From positions 1 to 35,658 of IMG/VR virus record IMGVR_UViG_3300010371_000077: a stretch of DNA of 35,658 bases; one strand, 5' to 3'. Shown one piece after another: positions 21,698-30,323 of the stretch. This stretch comes from a virus. A program made the position numbers and the translations under genes. The notes beneath the pieces were generated by a model, which was not told the DNA's origin, made no database searches, and saw only the letters and a list, made by a program, of their open reading frames with translations. Every line of letters begins with the position of its first letter. The first letter of the stretch is position 1.

Positions 21698-22356
21698 TCA
21701 CTGAGTGCGAAGGATGTACGGCACGTCCGGCGGGCGCGATCCTTTGGCGGGCGCCTGCGTCCAGATCAGTGTGTTCCACCGATGCGACTCCGCGGCTTTC
21801 GCGCGGAGCCAGTCGAGATACGCGAGCAATCCTTCGCGGATTGGCCACGTCAGGACGTGCTCGATGCGCTCGGGGTCGAAACCCGCGAGCTCGCGGACGA
21901 CGACGTTCCAATCTCCACAGTCGATGTCGGCCCGGTCTCGCCACTTGGGGCCGTTGTACTTTGGCCCGTCGAAAAGCTCGGGGAAGGCGGCGACGATCTC
22001 GCCGCTCTTAGAAAAAAACTCAGCAACTCCGTGGCGACGAGGTCGGAGAGTGCGACAAACTCGTCGGGATTGGTGAGGTTACCGAAATATTCAGCGTTGG
22101 CGGCCGCACGCGCTGGCGACCATTTCACGCCGCGCTCGACGAGCAAGCCCGCGAGCAGCTTGGGCACGCAACCGGTGCCGAACACGCGCGCGATGAATGC
22201 CGCGAGATCGTCGCCCGGCTTGTCCAGTCCCGCCGAATACACGATGTCCATCACGTACGCGTGCTGCGCAAACGTCAACCACTCGGGGGGCGCAAACTGC
22301 CTCCCCCCGAGCGTGATAACGCCGCGCGCTTCTGATACTTCCGCTTCCGCGACCAT
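21698..22356 (-). CDS. Tail assembly chaperone, G-T-type -1 frameshift fusion
   Basis: From ATG 22356 the zero frame gives a G-like protein (GVITLGGRQFAPPEWLTFAQ, then GTGCVPKLLAGLLVERGVKW, NLTNPDEFVALSDLVATELL). A -1 step at T7 (22018-22012) enters a coding frame that runs to TGA 21700-21698: EIVAAFPELFDGPKYNGPKW, LAGFDPERIEHVLTW, LLAYLDWLRAKAAESHRWN, PPDVPYILRTQ. The fusion is about 219 residues. Without the shift the frame runs to 21850 with a low-complexity Ser/Pro end (168 residues). Lambda G/GT chaperones use the same trick; both proteins bind the tape measure during tail assembly. Confidence 0.85.
21987..22018 (-). promoter_or_regulatory. Programmed -1 ribosomal frameshift site
   Basis: The slippery heptamer T-TTT-TTT lies at 22018-22012 in the correct X-XXY-YYZ phase. 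Six bases later (CTAAGA) a perfect 7-bp stem begins, GCGGCGA (22005-21999) with TCGCCGC (21993-21987) around GATCG. Spacing and structure are close to ideal. The downstream frame is clearly protein coding, so frameshifting is well supported. Confidence 0.85.
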
Positions 22357-22362
22357 GCCGCG

Positions 22363-23130
22363 CTACCGGATGATCTGGCGGAAGTAGGGCTCGGTCGGAT
22401 GGTTCACGTAGTCGGCGATGGCGCTTCCGTCGAGCGTCCACGACCCGTACTTCGTGTCGATCAGTCCGACGGCCGCGGTCGGGGCGAGATTGACCTTCCA
22501 CGCCTCAACCTCGACGATCGGCCCGGCACTCGGATCGCCGACGAAGCGGATGTAGCACTGCATGAGCGGCGTCGTCATGCCGCGGATCGTGTCGAGATTG
22601 ACTACGGCATACGAATAATCCGCCGTAGCCGCGGTGCCGGCGACAGCGGCGCCGGTCGGGAGGAAGTAGATGCGCCCGACAACCGCATCGACGGTGTAGT
22701 CCGTGCCGGCGACGAGCGTGGTTACGCCCTGCTTGATCACCACGGCGGAAATGCTGCGCTTGGCGACCGCGAACCAGCGACCGAGCTTAACGCTCGCGCA
22801 GAACGGCTCGGCCGTCACGGTGCTGGCGGTCTGAACGATCGTGCTGTTGTCGCCGCCCAGGGCGAGCGCCGCCAGCTCCTTGGTGAACTCGCTCCCCGTG
22901 ATCTTGATACCGGACTCGACCTGACTCACGGCCGTGGCGTACAGGCCCGCGGTGTGATCGCGTCCCGAGAACTGCGTGATGACGGTCGGCTTGGGCGTGA
23001 TCTCGAACAGCTCGACGTTGCCCATGTCGAGCTCGCCCGTGCGGTTGCCGCTCGCGTCCAGGCGATCGATGTAGACGATACCCTTGCCGAGTAGCAGGTT
23101 CGCCGGATTCGGTGCAATCTGCGTTGTCAT
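22363..23130 (-). CDS. Major tail tube protein
   Basis: 255 residues from ATG 23130. It begins NPANLLLGKGIVYIDRLDAS and has GNVELFEITPKPTVITQFSG, then AVSQVESGIKITGSEFTKEL, with alternating beta strands, an ADYSYAVVNLDTIRG segment, and a C-terminal EVEAWKVNLAPTAAVGLIDT. This beta-rich pattern and the position just upstream of the chaperone and tape measure fit the siphovirus tail tube protein that stacks as hexameric rings. The C-terminus is short, with no Ig-like domain. Confidence 0.75.
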   Translation of the reverse strand: MTTQIAPNPANLLLGKGIVYIDRLDASGNRTGELDMGNVELFEITPKPTVITQFSGRDHTAGLYATAVSQVESGIKITGSEFTKELAALALGGDNSTIVQTASTVTAEPFCASVKLGRWFAVAKRSISAVVIKQGVTTLVAGTDYTVDAVVGRIYFLPTGAAVAGTAATADYSYAVVNLDTIRGMTTPLMQCYIRFVGDPSAGPIVEVEAWKVNLAPTAAVGLIDTKYGSWTLDGSAIADYVNHPTEPYFRQIIR

Positions 23131-23133
23131 CGG

Positions 23134-23319
23134 TTACTCCTTGCCCGCGACGTTCGCGGTGCTGGTGGAAAGGCTGGACGATGCGCCGGCGGATCCGCTG
23201 GACGCGATTGCGCCGTTCTCGGCGAGCCACTTGGCGGTGGACTCGTCGACATCGATCACCGCACCCGGCTCCAGATCCCGGCCGGCGTGGGTGTGCTTTT
23301 TGGTCAGTGTGACTTTCAT
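23134..23319 (-). CDS. Small conserved phage protein near the tail genes
   Basis: 61 residues from ATG 23319, overlapping nothing and ending three bases before the tail tube start. MKVTLTKKHTHAGRDLEPGA followed by VIDVDESTAKWLAENGAIAS is a typical small beta-helix unit found beside head-tail genes (DUF7210-like in layout). A Ser/Thr/Ala-rich tail follows. The 119-residue protein at 24982 has a related unit (VKLIAKKTILLHPDDAE...). Function unknown. Confidence 0.7.
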   Translation of the reverse strand: MKVTLTKKHTHAGRDLEPGAVIDVDESTAKWLAENGAIASSGSAGASSSLSTSTANVAGKE

Positions 23320-23381
23320 CGGGATCTCGCTGTGGAGTGTGGAGTGGTGCGGTGCTACGTGTCGCTACGTGTTGCTGTGTC
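23320..23381. other. Short gap with 10-bp tandem repeat
   Basis: The 62-base gap holds GCTACGTGTC and GCTACGTGTT in tandem, plus GTGGAGT repeats. No promoter or terminator is evident. The CTACGTG word also occurs in cassette B, which may be coincidence. Confidence 0.3.
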
Positions 23382-23900
23382 TTACTGCGTGCTGCGTGGT
23401 GGTAGTCCAGCGTCGTACGCGTAAACCGGGAGCGTCATATCGACGGCCCATATGAGCACACCTCCCGTCGCCTTGACCGGTTCGTGGCTCAGCTCGAGCA
23501 CATCGTCGCGCCCATTGGCGAGGCCGACGACCGAAGCACCCGGCGATCTGCTCGCGATCGGGAACTCGTCCAGCCACAAGAGCATCGCTTCCGGGATCCG
23601 CGTCATGTGGCGCTGTATCTCGGCCATGTCGATACCGCGGAACGCGTACGACAGCACAATTCCGTGGCTCGCGGTGCGGCCGCCGTGGGCATCACGTAAG
23701 CCTGTTTTGCTCGGACGCGCCCACGTGACCGAGAGCGCCGGGAATTGCAGCTTGACCGCTTCGGCTTCCGTTTGCCACCAGTCGTAAACGGCGAACGTGT
23801 TTATGAGCGCGATCGCGTATTTCGCGGCGATGAGATCGATCTTGGCCGGAAGCGTTGCGATAGCGCTCGCCTTGATCTCGTCCAGGACAGTCTGGATCAT
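23382..23900 (-). CDS. Tail terminator / neck-type protein
   Basis: 172 residues from ATG 23900 (ATGA overlap). It reads MIQTVLDEIKASAIATLPAK, then YAIALINTFAVYDWWQTEAE, LQFPALSVTWARPS and DVLELSHEPVKATGGVLIWA. That is a helix then beta sheet order typical of small tail-completion or terminator proteins. In position it lies between the gpG-like protein and the tail tube. The assignment rests on order and fold impression, not a signature motif. Confidence 0.55.
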   Translation of the reverse strand: MIQTVLDEIKASAIATLPAKIDLIAAKYAIALINTFAVYDWWQTEAEAVKLQFPALSVTWARPSKTGLRDAHGGRTASHGIVLSYAFRGIDMAEIQRHMTRIPEAMLLWLDEFPIASRSPGASVVGLANGRDDVLELSHEPVKATGGVLIWAVDMTLPVYAYDAGLPPRSTQ

Positions 23901-24511
23901 GCGACAGCCACCGCCCTGCCGTCAGCGGCGCGCGGCGCGCGTTGCGTTGTACGCTGGCCCTGACCTGCAGCGGGATCGAACCCTCGGAGGTAATTCGCGA
24001 TCGGCGGGATCACGTCGGTGCGAACAAACGCCGCCGGCAGCCCCAGGAACTTGCGCGTCGCCTGGTTCGGTCCAGCGTAACCCCTCCCGTGCTCGTCCTC
24101 GACGTTGGTGCCAAACGTGAGAGTCGTAGCCGACGCGGCGGCAATGCTCCACTCTGCGTCGGGGAGCGTGAGCGAGTTGCGGAGCGCGAGAGTCCAGTGG
24201 AGTATGCGCTCGACCGGCCCCTCGCTCGACGGCAACCGATAATGCCCGTGCCTGTGCTCCCGATCATAGACGGTCTCGGCGGCGAGCGGCTTCCACGCAG
24301 CCCCGAGCGGCGCGCCCTTGTTGTCAAAGACACGAGCCTCGAGCGCGCGGAGATTTGCCGTCACCACTTCCCACGCGGGACGCAGATCGTCCATGTTCTC
24401 GTATGCGCGAACGGCGAAATTGCGCACACCCTGACCGTCGACGTTGAGCGTGATCTTCGCAAACAGTCCTTCGTTGCGCGCCGCACGCCCCGAGAATGAT
24501 GTGATCGCCAT
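23897..24511 (-). CDS. Virion morphogenesis protein (Mu gpG / Phage_tail_S-like)
   Basis: 204 residues from ATG 24511, which joins the upstream stop as TGATG. The core ARVFDNKGAPLGAAWKPLAA and RILHWTLALRNSLT, then TTLTFGTNVEDEHGRGYAGP and TRKFLGLPAAF, is the signature of the Phage_tail_S/gpG family (morphogenesis of head-tail junction). The N-terminal start (NVDGQGVRNFAVRAYENMDD) is also typical. It is involved in joining heads and tails. The C-terminal 20 residues are Arg/Ala-rich. Confidence 0.75.
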   Translation of the reverse strand: MAITSFSGRAARNEGLFAKITLNVDGQGVRNFAVRAYENMDDLRPAWEVVTANLRALEARVFDNKGAPLGAAWKPLAAETVYDREHRHGHYRLPSSEGPVERILHWTLALRNSLTLPDAEWSIAAASATTLTFGTNVEDEHGRGYAGPNQATRKFLGLPAAFVRTDVIPPIANYLRGFDPAAGQGQRTTQRAPRAADGRAVAVA

Positions 24512-24966
24512 CAGTAGGTACTCAGGTTGCCGATCGCCTGATCGGATAGCGCTGGCGTCCGAAGGTTGTCGGGCGACGTCGATCCAACGCGGATCTTCTC
24601 AACGACCGTTGCCGCGAACTGATCCGGCAGGAGATCGATCTCGGATACGACCTCGGTGTACGCGTCCTCATACGGCTGGGTGAGCTTCATCACGTCGACC
24701 GCTGCATAGCCGATCGATGCGCGGCGCAACACCCACGCGGCCACCTTCTTCACGATACCGCGCTTGAGCAACGTGGCGGCATCGGTGCCCGCGCCTGGCT
24801 CGACGCCCAGGCTACGCACGACGCGCACGCGCAGCACCGTCGTCACGTCCTGAATCTCGGCCGTGACTTCGGTGTCGGTCGGAGTTGTCGCACCGCTAAA
24901 GCCCGCTTGAAAGAGCGACCTCAGTTCGTTGGCGACATCCGCGTGTACGGCGTACGTGGCTGGCAT
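24511..24966 (-). CDS. Head-tail connector, gp6/gp36-like
   Basis: 151 residues from ATG 24966. It is mostly helical: NELRSLFQAGFSGATTPTDT, then VTAEIQDVTTVLRVRVVRSL and GIVKKVAAWVLRRASIGYAA, ending in AYTEVVSEIDLLPDQFAATV. Size, helix content and place directly after the capsid block match the connector (DUF1320 in Mu-like phages, gp6 in HK97). The product should sit below the portal. Confidence 0.65.
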   Translation of the reverse strand: MPATYAVHADVANELRSLFQAGFSGATTPTDTEVTAEIQDVTTVLRVRVVRSLGVEPGAGTDAATLLKRGIVKKVAAWVLRRASIGYAAVDVMKLTQPYEDAYTEVVSEIDLLPDQFAATVVEKIRVGSTSPDNLRTPALSDQAIGNLSTY

Positions 24967-24981
24967 CGGCGCGGTCTCGTC

Positions 24982-25341
24982 TTACTCGGCGTCGTTCGCG
25001 TCTTCTGCGGACGCTTCGGCTGCGCCCTCCGGAGATCCCTCCGGAGATCCTTCTGTCGCTGCTTCCGGCGCTGCTTCGCGAGCGGCGTATGCTTCGGGCG
25101 TCTCGGCCTCGCCGTCACGAACGAGGATCGCCGCGGCCTTCTCGTCCGCGATCTCGAACGGCTGGCCGGGCTGGACGAATCGGCCCAGCAGTCGTCCCTC
25201 CGCATCGTCGGGATGCAGCAGAATGGTTTTCTTTGCGATCAGCTTCACGGTCTCGACCTCGATTGAGGGATCTGCCGACGAACCGGCACCAGTTGCGGTG
25301 CCGGCCGTCATGGCAGAGTGATTTCGATTTCTGCGGCTCAT
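24982..25341 (-). CDS. Acidic head-region protein
   Basis: 119 residues from ATG 25341. After a short Ser/Thr-rich start, a compact unit reads VETVKLIAKKTILLHPDDAE then RLLGRFVQPGQPFEIADEKA. The last 45 residues are low complexity and very acidic (PEAATEGSPEGSPEGAAEAS). A 12-bp direct repeat (TCCGGAGATCCC) encodes the GSPE repeat. Similar small proteins (Mu gp35-like in position) follow the capsid gene. Role unknown. Confidence 0.6.
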   Translation of the reverse strand: MSRRNRNHSAMTAGTATGAGSSADPSIEVETVKLIAKKTILLHPDDAEGRLLGRFVQPGQPFEIADEKAAAILVRDGEAETPEAYAAREAAPEAATEGSPEGSPEGAAEASAEDANDAE

Positions 25342-25354
25342 TTACTTGCGGCCG

Positions 25355-26332
25355 TTACAGCGAGTTGAGCACGTTGGTGAGCGTGTACGCCGCACCGTCG
25401 ATCAGCTTCCGCTCATCGCTGTACGTGCGCGCATCGAGGTACAGGGTGCGCTCCCGAGTCTCGTAGTCCTGCGTGATCACCTGGCCGTTGGTGCTCCGTG
25501 CAGCGCCGCGGAATGCGTTCTGCCACACGTACGTGTAGCCGAATGCTGGAGCCTGGCGCATCGGAGCGTTCGGGCGCCAGAACAGCGTCACGTTGTCGCT
25601 CCACACGCTCGAGAGCGTGCCGGATTTGAAGGCGCCCGACATCGCGCCCGCGAGCTGGCTCGACGCCGGAACGAGAATGTTCTCGACACCGAAGATGAGC
25701 TTGAACGCCTCGATGTTGAGCACGCCGGGGACGAGGGTGGTGGATCCGCCGGTGATGAACGACTTCACGTCGGCGTTCTGCTTGAGGAACTCCATCACCT
25801 CCCACGGCACGATCGCGTAGTTGGGGCGCTTCCCGATCTTGTTCTTCACCGCGAACTTGGCTGCGTTGATGTTCGTGAGCGGTGTGGAGTTCGCCTGATC
25901 CCACTTGGTGCCGGGAGACGACGTGCCGGTGACACCGGCGCAGATCGCGGCGACGCGCACTTCGCGGTTCAACAGCAACCGCTCGGTGACGAGGTTCGTC
26001 TTCGTCACCTTGACCTCGTACGGCGCGCCCTCGGCGTTGTCCGCATCGACTTCGTCGTCGTGGATGGTGACGCCCTTGGCGCGCTCGAAGGTGCCGTACA
26101 TATCGTCCTGGAACTCGGCCTTGACGATTCCCGGGCGCTGACCCATTCCGATCTTGTCGTCGCCGTTCGCGTCCGGCTGCAGCGCCGACATGTCGTTCTC
26201 GAGGATCTTGCCGTGCTGCTTCGGCACGAGCAGCGTCGGGAGCACCTGCTCCGCGATGTAGTCGTCGTTCTTGTAGTCGACCGACACCTGCGACAGGCGG
26301 GTGTCGATGACAAGCTGTTTTGGTGAGGGCAT
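25355..26332 (-). CDS. Major capsid protein
   Basis: 325 residues from ATG 26332. Long strands and loops are typical of an HK97-fold capsid protein: the N-terminal arm MPSPKQLVIDTRLSQVSVDY, an E-loop-like DDMYGTFERAKGVTIHDDEV, NYAIVPWEVMEFLKQNADVK, VENILVPASSQLAG and FWRPNAPMRQAPAFGYTYVW. It lies downstream of the protease/scaffold and decoration genes, as expected. It should form the icosahedral shell after cleavage of scaffold by the protease. Confidence 0.8.
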   Translation of the reverse strand: MPSPKQLVIDTRLSQVSVDYKNDDYIAEQVLPTLLVPKQHGKILENDMSALQPDANGDDKIGMGQRPGIVKAEFQDDMYGTFERAKGVTIHDDEVDADNAEGAPYEVKVTKTNLVTERLLLNREVRVAAICAGVTGTSSPGTKWDQANSTPLTNINAAKFAVKNKIGKRPNYAIVPWEVMEFLKQNADVKSFITGGSTTLVPGVLNIEAFKLIFGVENILVPASSQLAGAMSGAFKSGTLSSVWSDNVTLFWRPNAPMRQAPAFGYTYVWQNAFRGAARSTNGQVITQDYETRERTLYLDARTYSDERKLIDGAAYTLTNVLNSL

Positions 26333-26375
26333 GGCCCGGGATCTCCGTTACGTGTGAGTGAGTGTGGTGGCTGCG

Positions 26376-26771
26376 TTACGGCGCGACGTCCAAGCCCGAG
26401 AGCCGGATCACAGGAACGAGCTCGCCCGCTGCCGCTGCGGCGGACAGTGCGCGTGCCTGGTAGTGCTTGGTCGACACTGCGGTGATCCAGCGACCGGTTG
26501 CATCGACCGTGAGATACGCGTGCAGCGCGAACGCCGCACCCGCCAGCACGTAGCATGTGCCGCCGTGTCCGACGTGCACGGAGACTCCGTCGTTCTGGTT
26601 CGCCAACTGATCCAGCGCGACGACGCCCTCGACGAACGCGTCGAGCGTGGGGAGCGTGACGCCGCCCTCGGATGCGCCGGCCATCACGCCCATTCCGGGC
26701 GTGAGCTGCGTCGCCGACTCGTTGTTGTAGCCGATGACGTGGAGCGACGGCGTGATGTGTTTCGTGTTCAT
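26376..26771 (-). CDS. Capsid decoration protein, DUF2190-like
   Basis: 131 residues from ATG 26771, three bases after the protease stop. The beta-barrel signature is TLDAFVEGVVALDQLANQND, then VSVHVGHGGTCYVLAGAAFA, HAYLTVDATGRW and AAAGELVPVIRLSG. It resembles the DUF2190 family of small capsid-stabilising proteins encoded between protease and major capsid protein, as lambda gpD is in position. Expected to bind the outside of the mature head. Confidence 0.65.
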   Translation of the reverse strand: MNTKHITPSLHVIGYNNESATQLTPGMGVMAGASEGGVTLPTLDAFVEGVVALDQLANQNDGVSVHVGHGGTCYVLAGAAFALHAYLTVDATGRWITAVSTKHYQARALSAAAAAGELVPVIRLSGLDVAP

Positions 26772-26774
26772 GGG

Positions 26775-27947
26775 TTACTTGCTCCCGGTGGAGGTTGCGG
26801 CCTTCGCCTTCTCGTCGGCCAGTTCGCGCTCGGCGAGAATGAGTGCGTCGCCGAACTTCATGTCCTTGTTCTCCTTCTTGATCTTCTTCACGCGCTCGTC
26901 GAGCAGCGTGTCGTAGTCCTTGTTCGCGTCCTCGCCTTCGGTTGCCTTGCCTTCGCCGATCGGCACCACCTTGGGCATCGCTGCCAGGATCTCTTTCGTC
27001 GCGGTGACGACGGCTGGCGTGTCGCTCAAGAGCTTCAGCCGGAAATCCGGCTTCTGCGCTGGCGTGATGTGTCCGGTGCGGAGACGCTCGTCGAGCAACA
27101 CGTCGGCGTCGCGCTCGCGGTCCTTCCGGGTGAGCGTGGCGTTCTGTTCGGCCAGCGTCTTGACGGACGCTGCGATCTCTGCCGGCGTGGCCGTCTCGGC
27201 CAGATTCACGACGCCCCGAATCGTTGCGATTGCGGTCGTGCTTGCCGTTGCGTTGTCGGACAGCGTGCGGGCCGACTGGATCTGGCCCTGCATCACTCCG
27301 ACGGCCGCCACGATCTCAGGCTCCGACGCGTCGGGCTTGAGACCGAGTTTTTCTGCGATGGTCTTCATGGGGGTCTCGGTGGTTAGTTGGACTGCGTCGA
27401 ACTCGGCGAACAACTGCGTTGTCCCGCGCACTCGCGCATCGTGCGCGTCGCCGAGCGTGAGCGGGTGCATCCCTTCGATGTAGGGCGTGTTGGTGAGCGC
27501 GAAGCCCTTGAACACCTTGCCGACGAGCTTGCCCGTCGCCTTGTCGTGGTATCGCGTGTCGAAATCGGCCGAGGTGTAGCGATACTCTTTCGCCTGGATC
27601 TTCTCGCGCGCGGGTTTGGTGGGCTCGAACAGCGCCCACAGCTCCGTGTCGTTGTTCCGGAGCTCGAGCTGCGTCACTTCGCCTGCCGCGATCGCGTTAC
27701 CAGAACCATCGGCGCGCGCGATGCCGTGATCGTAATCGGCGTATACGAATTGCCGCGCGCCAGCGTCGAAGTTCTGTTTGAGCTCGCGGAGATCGGCCGG
27801 CGTGATCGCCATATCGCCGTACGACGGATGCTTCCACGCGCCAGTGGCCAATACCTGCTGCCACGTCGCTGACGCATCGGCGAGCAACGCGACGGGCGCC
27901 GTGAAGTGGTAGCGAGAAGGCGATTGCACTGTGGTTTGCATCGTCAT
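26775..27947 (-). CDS. Mu gpI-like head maturation protease / scaffold
   Basis: 390 residues from ATG 27947 (ATGA overlap). The first 190 residues match the Mu-like protease: FVYADYDHGIARADGSGNAI, LWALFEPTKPAREKIQAKEY, RYTSADFDTRYHD and GFALTNTPYIEGMHP. The rest is helical scaffold (EKLGLKPDASEPEIVAAVGV, ADVLLDERLRTGHITPAQKP, charged C-terminus). An in-frame ATG 27368 (Met194) lies exactly at the start of the scaffold part. In Mu, gene Z is an internal in-frame product of I in the same place. It cleaves scaffold and capsid N-termini during maturation. Confidence 0.8.
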   Translation of the reverse strand: MTMQTTVQSPSRYHFTAPVALLADASATWQQVLATGAWKHPSYGDMAITPADLRELKQNFDAGARQFVYADYDHGIARADGSGNAIAAGEVTQLELRNNDTELWALFEPTKPAREKIQAKEYRYTSADFDTRYHDKATGKLVGKVFKGFALTNTPYIEGMHPLTLGDAHDARVRGTTQLFAEFDAVQLTTETPMKTIAEKLGLKPDASEPEIVAAVGVMQGQIQSARTLSDNATASTTAIATIRGVVNLAETATPAEIAASVKTLAEQNATLTRKDRERDADVLLDERLRTGHITPAQKPDFRLKLLSDTPAVVTATKEILAAMPKVVPIGEGKATEGEDANKDYDTLLDERVKKIKKENKDMKFGDALILAERELADEKAKAATSTGSK

Positions 27948-30304
27948 GCGGCCATCCCTTGCGCGTCACCCTGACCGCTGCCGTCGCCGGTGCCGCTCGC
28001 GAGGGCGTAGATGTAAACGCAGCGGCAGTGATCGCCGCCCTCGCACTGTGGATCAGGCAAGTCGGGCGCGGATGGATCGCCGAAGTCGTATTCATCGCCA
28101 TCCTGGGCGGCGCAGACATCGCACGTATTGCTGTCGAGCACGGCACTACGCGTCTGCGTCTGTATATCCGACCCGAACAGCTGGCCGGTTTCGACGCGGC
28201 CCTGACCGAAGGACACGTTCAACACCTGCGACACGCGGGACTCGACAGCGCCGACCGAGCGGTCTTCCAGGTCGCTCTGGACGCGTTGCGCCAGCGCGTT
28301 GAAGTCGATCGCGTCGGCACCGGCGCTTCCCGCGTTCGCCGCTTCATCGCGGACAGCCGACAACGCGGAACGCTGCGCACCGACTTCGCGCGCGTTCACC
28401 TCCTGCGTGGTCGCGACGTCGACAAGCGAGCGAAGGAATGCCGCGAGGCCGCCGTACAGATCGGGCTCGGCAAGCCAACGCTTGAGTAGGCGCTCGGCCA
28501 GCGTGCGAGGTGCGGGACCGCTGGCGCGGGGCGCGGGCGGCGAGCTCACGTCGAGGCCCTGGCGGCCGAGCTCAGTGAGGACGGACTCGCGACCCAACGC
28601 CTCGGCGCGCTGCGCTGCACTCGCGATCGCCTTTTTAAGAGCGGTGACGAGCCTTGGAGGTACGGCGACAGCGGTAATCTGCGCGGTCAAGACTTCGCCG
28701 CCTTTCTCGGCGAGCGCCTTGACCTGCGACACGAGCGACGTATCGATCTGCTTCAAGACGTCATGCACGTCGGCCGATGCGCGAACGGCTTCACGGTCCA
28801 GCGCGTCGGACAAGAGCGCGGGCTTCATCGCCGTCGCTTCCAGTGCCACGACCTTCGCCGGACGCAAGCGCCCGATGTGGTCAGGCGCGAGCGCTGTGGG
28901 ATCGACGGAGGCGCCGTTTGCCGGATCGGACAGTGTTGCCGTAGCAGCTGCGCCAGGCTCGCCATTGCCCGGTCCCGGGATCGGTGACGCTGGCGAGCCC
29001 GCGCCAACGCCGGGCGAGTTGGGTGGAACGCGCTTGGTGCCCTCCGGAACCGGCGGAAGCGCAGAGATTGCAGCCCGCGCGTTGATACGCTTGGCGAGTT
29101 CCTCGACCGTGATCTCGGGTAGCTCGAGCTCGTCGCGTAGCGCGACCATGTCCTCGGGCTCGAGCTTGAGTCCGGCCGTGACAGCCAAGCCGATCGCCGT
29201 GAGCAATTCCTGCACGCCGGCCAGCGTCACGCGAACGGTGAGCGCCGGCACCTCAACCGACTCGCCGAAATTCCAGCGCACGAAGGGCGTCAATATCTGT
29301 CGGCGCACCAGTGTCGCCAACCGCTCAGCCGATCCTTGCAACGCGCTCCGCAAATTCTCGGTGAACGACACGCCCAACGCGCGGTTGCCGGTATTGCCGC
29401 TCGTGCCGAGTTCGGTGAGCTGGCTCAGCGTGTTTTTCGCGATCTCGGCCGCGAGCGACGCGAGTTCCTCGACTACTCCGGTCGCGTTCGGAACGTTGCC
29501 GCCCTTGATGTCGAGGGTCGTGCCGAACGGCACCGCGAGATAAGTCGACGATCCGCTCCGGAAGTTCTCGAGCGCCTCGTTGATCGCTATCTTGACTTCG
29601 TCGTCCGCGCCCTCGGGATACACGGCGGTCGGAGTGCCTGCGCCGAAGCGGTCATGGTGCCAGAGGCGCGTCTTCCGGATCGTGTCCCGCTCCAAAAACG
29701 CGCGATAGCTCGATCGTATGAGCGCCGTGCCAGAGTAATCCGAGCCCTCGCGCTGATTCACGGCCAGCAACAGGTTGTCGACCGGGACATCGATCTCGAT
29801 GTATCCCTTGTCCATGTCGTTGGTGTACTGCGTGAGGAACAGGGGCTTGCGCGCCTCGTCCAGCTTGAACGTGCGCACCGATTCCGGGCGGATGCGCGTG
29901 ATCGACGTGCAGTGCACGCGACCGTCAACGTCGGAGTAATTCCAGAGCGGCTCGGCGGCCGCAAATCCGAACTGGAAATAGCTGAGCAAATGCTCGAGGA
30001 TGTCCTCGAACAGCGGCGGATCATACGGCGCCGTCTGGTCGCTCGAGAACAGTTCGTCGCGGCACGCCTCGGCCACGTCGTCCTCGCCGTCCACGTCCCA
30101 CCGCGCGCCCAGGATCGGCTTTTCGATCGCCGCGAGCGACACGTTTACCGCTCCATCGCCGCGCCGCATCCGCGTGTAGACGCGAGCACGCTGCGCCATG
30201 AACTGCAGGGCCGTGACGTACTCGTCGCCGACGACCTCGCGATTGATGGTCGTCGTGCCCGTTGCGGCGATCGGAAGCGGTAAGTCCTTCGGCGAAGGGG
30301 CCAA
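27944..30304 (-). CDS. Portal (DUF935) fused to MuF minor head domain
   Basis: 786 residues. The first start in frame is TTG 30304 (an in-frame TGA is four codons upstream), with no good ribosome-binding site. The start is inside the leader after terminator B. Residues about 1-450 are a DUF935-type portal (YVTALQFMAQRARVYTRMRR, YFQFGFAAAEPLWNY, DVPVDNLLLAVNQREGSDYS, LTELGTSGNTGNRALG). A Pro/Gly linker follows. The C-terminal region is MuF-like, ending in TQTRSAVLDSNTCDVCAAQD and CEGGDHCRCVYIY, with clustered Cys. In Mu these are two genes; here they are one polypeptide. The portal forms the packaging ring, and the MuF part is ejected or stays inside the head. Confidence 0.8.
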   Translation of the reverse strand: MAPSPKDLPLPIAATGTTTINREVVGDEYVTALQFMAQRARVYTRMRRGDGAVNVSLAAIEKPILGARWDVDGEDDVAEACRDELFSSDQTAPYDPPLFEDILEHLLSYFQFGFAAAEPLWNYSDVDGRVHCTSITRIRPESVRTFKLDEARKPLFLTQYTNDMDKGYIEIDVPVDNLLLAVNQREGSDYSGTALIRSSYRAFLERDTIRKTRLWHHDRFGAGTPTAVYPEGADDEVKIAINEALENFRSGSSTYLAVPFGTTLDIKGGNVPNATGVVEELASLAAEIAKNTLSQLTELGTSGNTGNRALGVSFTENLRSALQGSAERLATLVRRQILTPFVRWNFGESVEVPALTVRVTLAGVQELLTAIGLAVTAGLKLEPEDMVALRDELELPEITVEELAKRINARAAISALPPVPEGTKRVPPNSPGVGAGSPASPIPGPGNGEPGAAATATLSDPANGASVDPTALAPDHIGRLRPAKVVALEATAMKPALLSDALDREAVRASADVHDVLKQIDTSLVSQVKALAEKGGEVLTAQITAVAVPPRLVTALKKAIASAAQRAEALGRESVLTELGRQGLDVSSPPAPRASGPAPRTLAERLLKRWLAEPDLYGGLAAFLRSLVDVATTQEVNAREVGAQRSALSAVRDEAANAGSAGADAIDFNALAQRVQSDLEDRSVGAVESRVSQVLNVSFGQGRVETGQLFGSDIQTQTRSAVLDSNTCDVCAAQDGDEYDFGDPSAPDLPDPQCEGGDHCRCVYIYALASGTGDGSGQGDAQGMAA

Positions 30305-30323
30305 TTTCTGAGGTCAGGGAACG

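Noticed and set aside
28299-29543. Long rightward open frame of 414 codons opposite the portal gene
   Set aside because: Ser/Ala/Thr-rich shadow of a clear portal-MuF gene, as expected in high-GC DNA.
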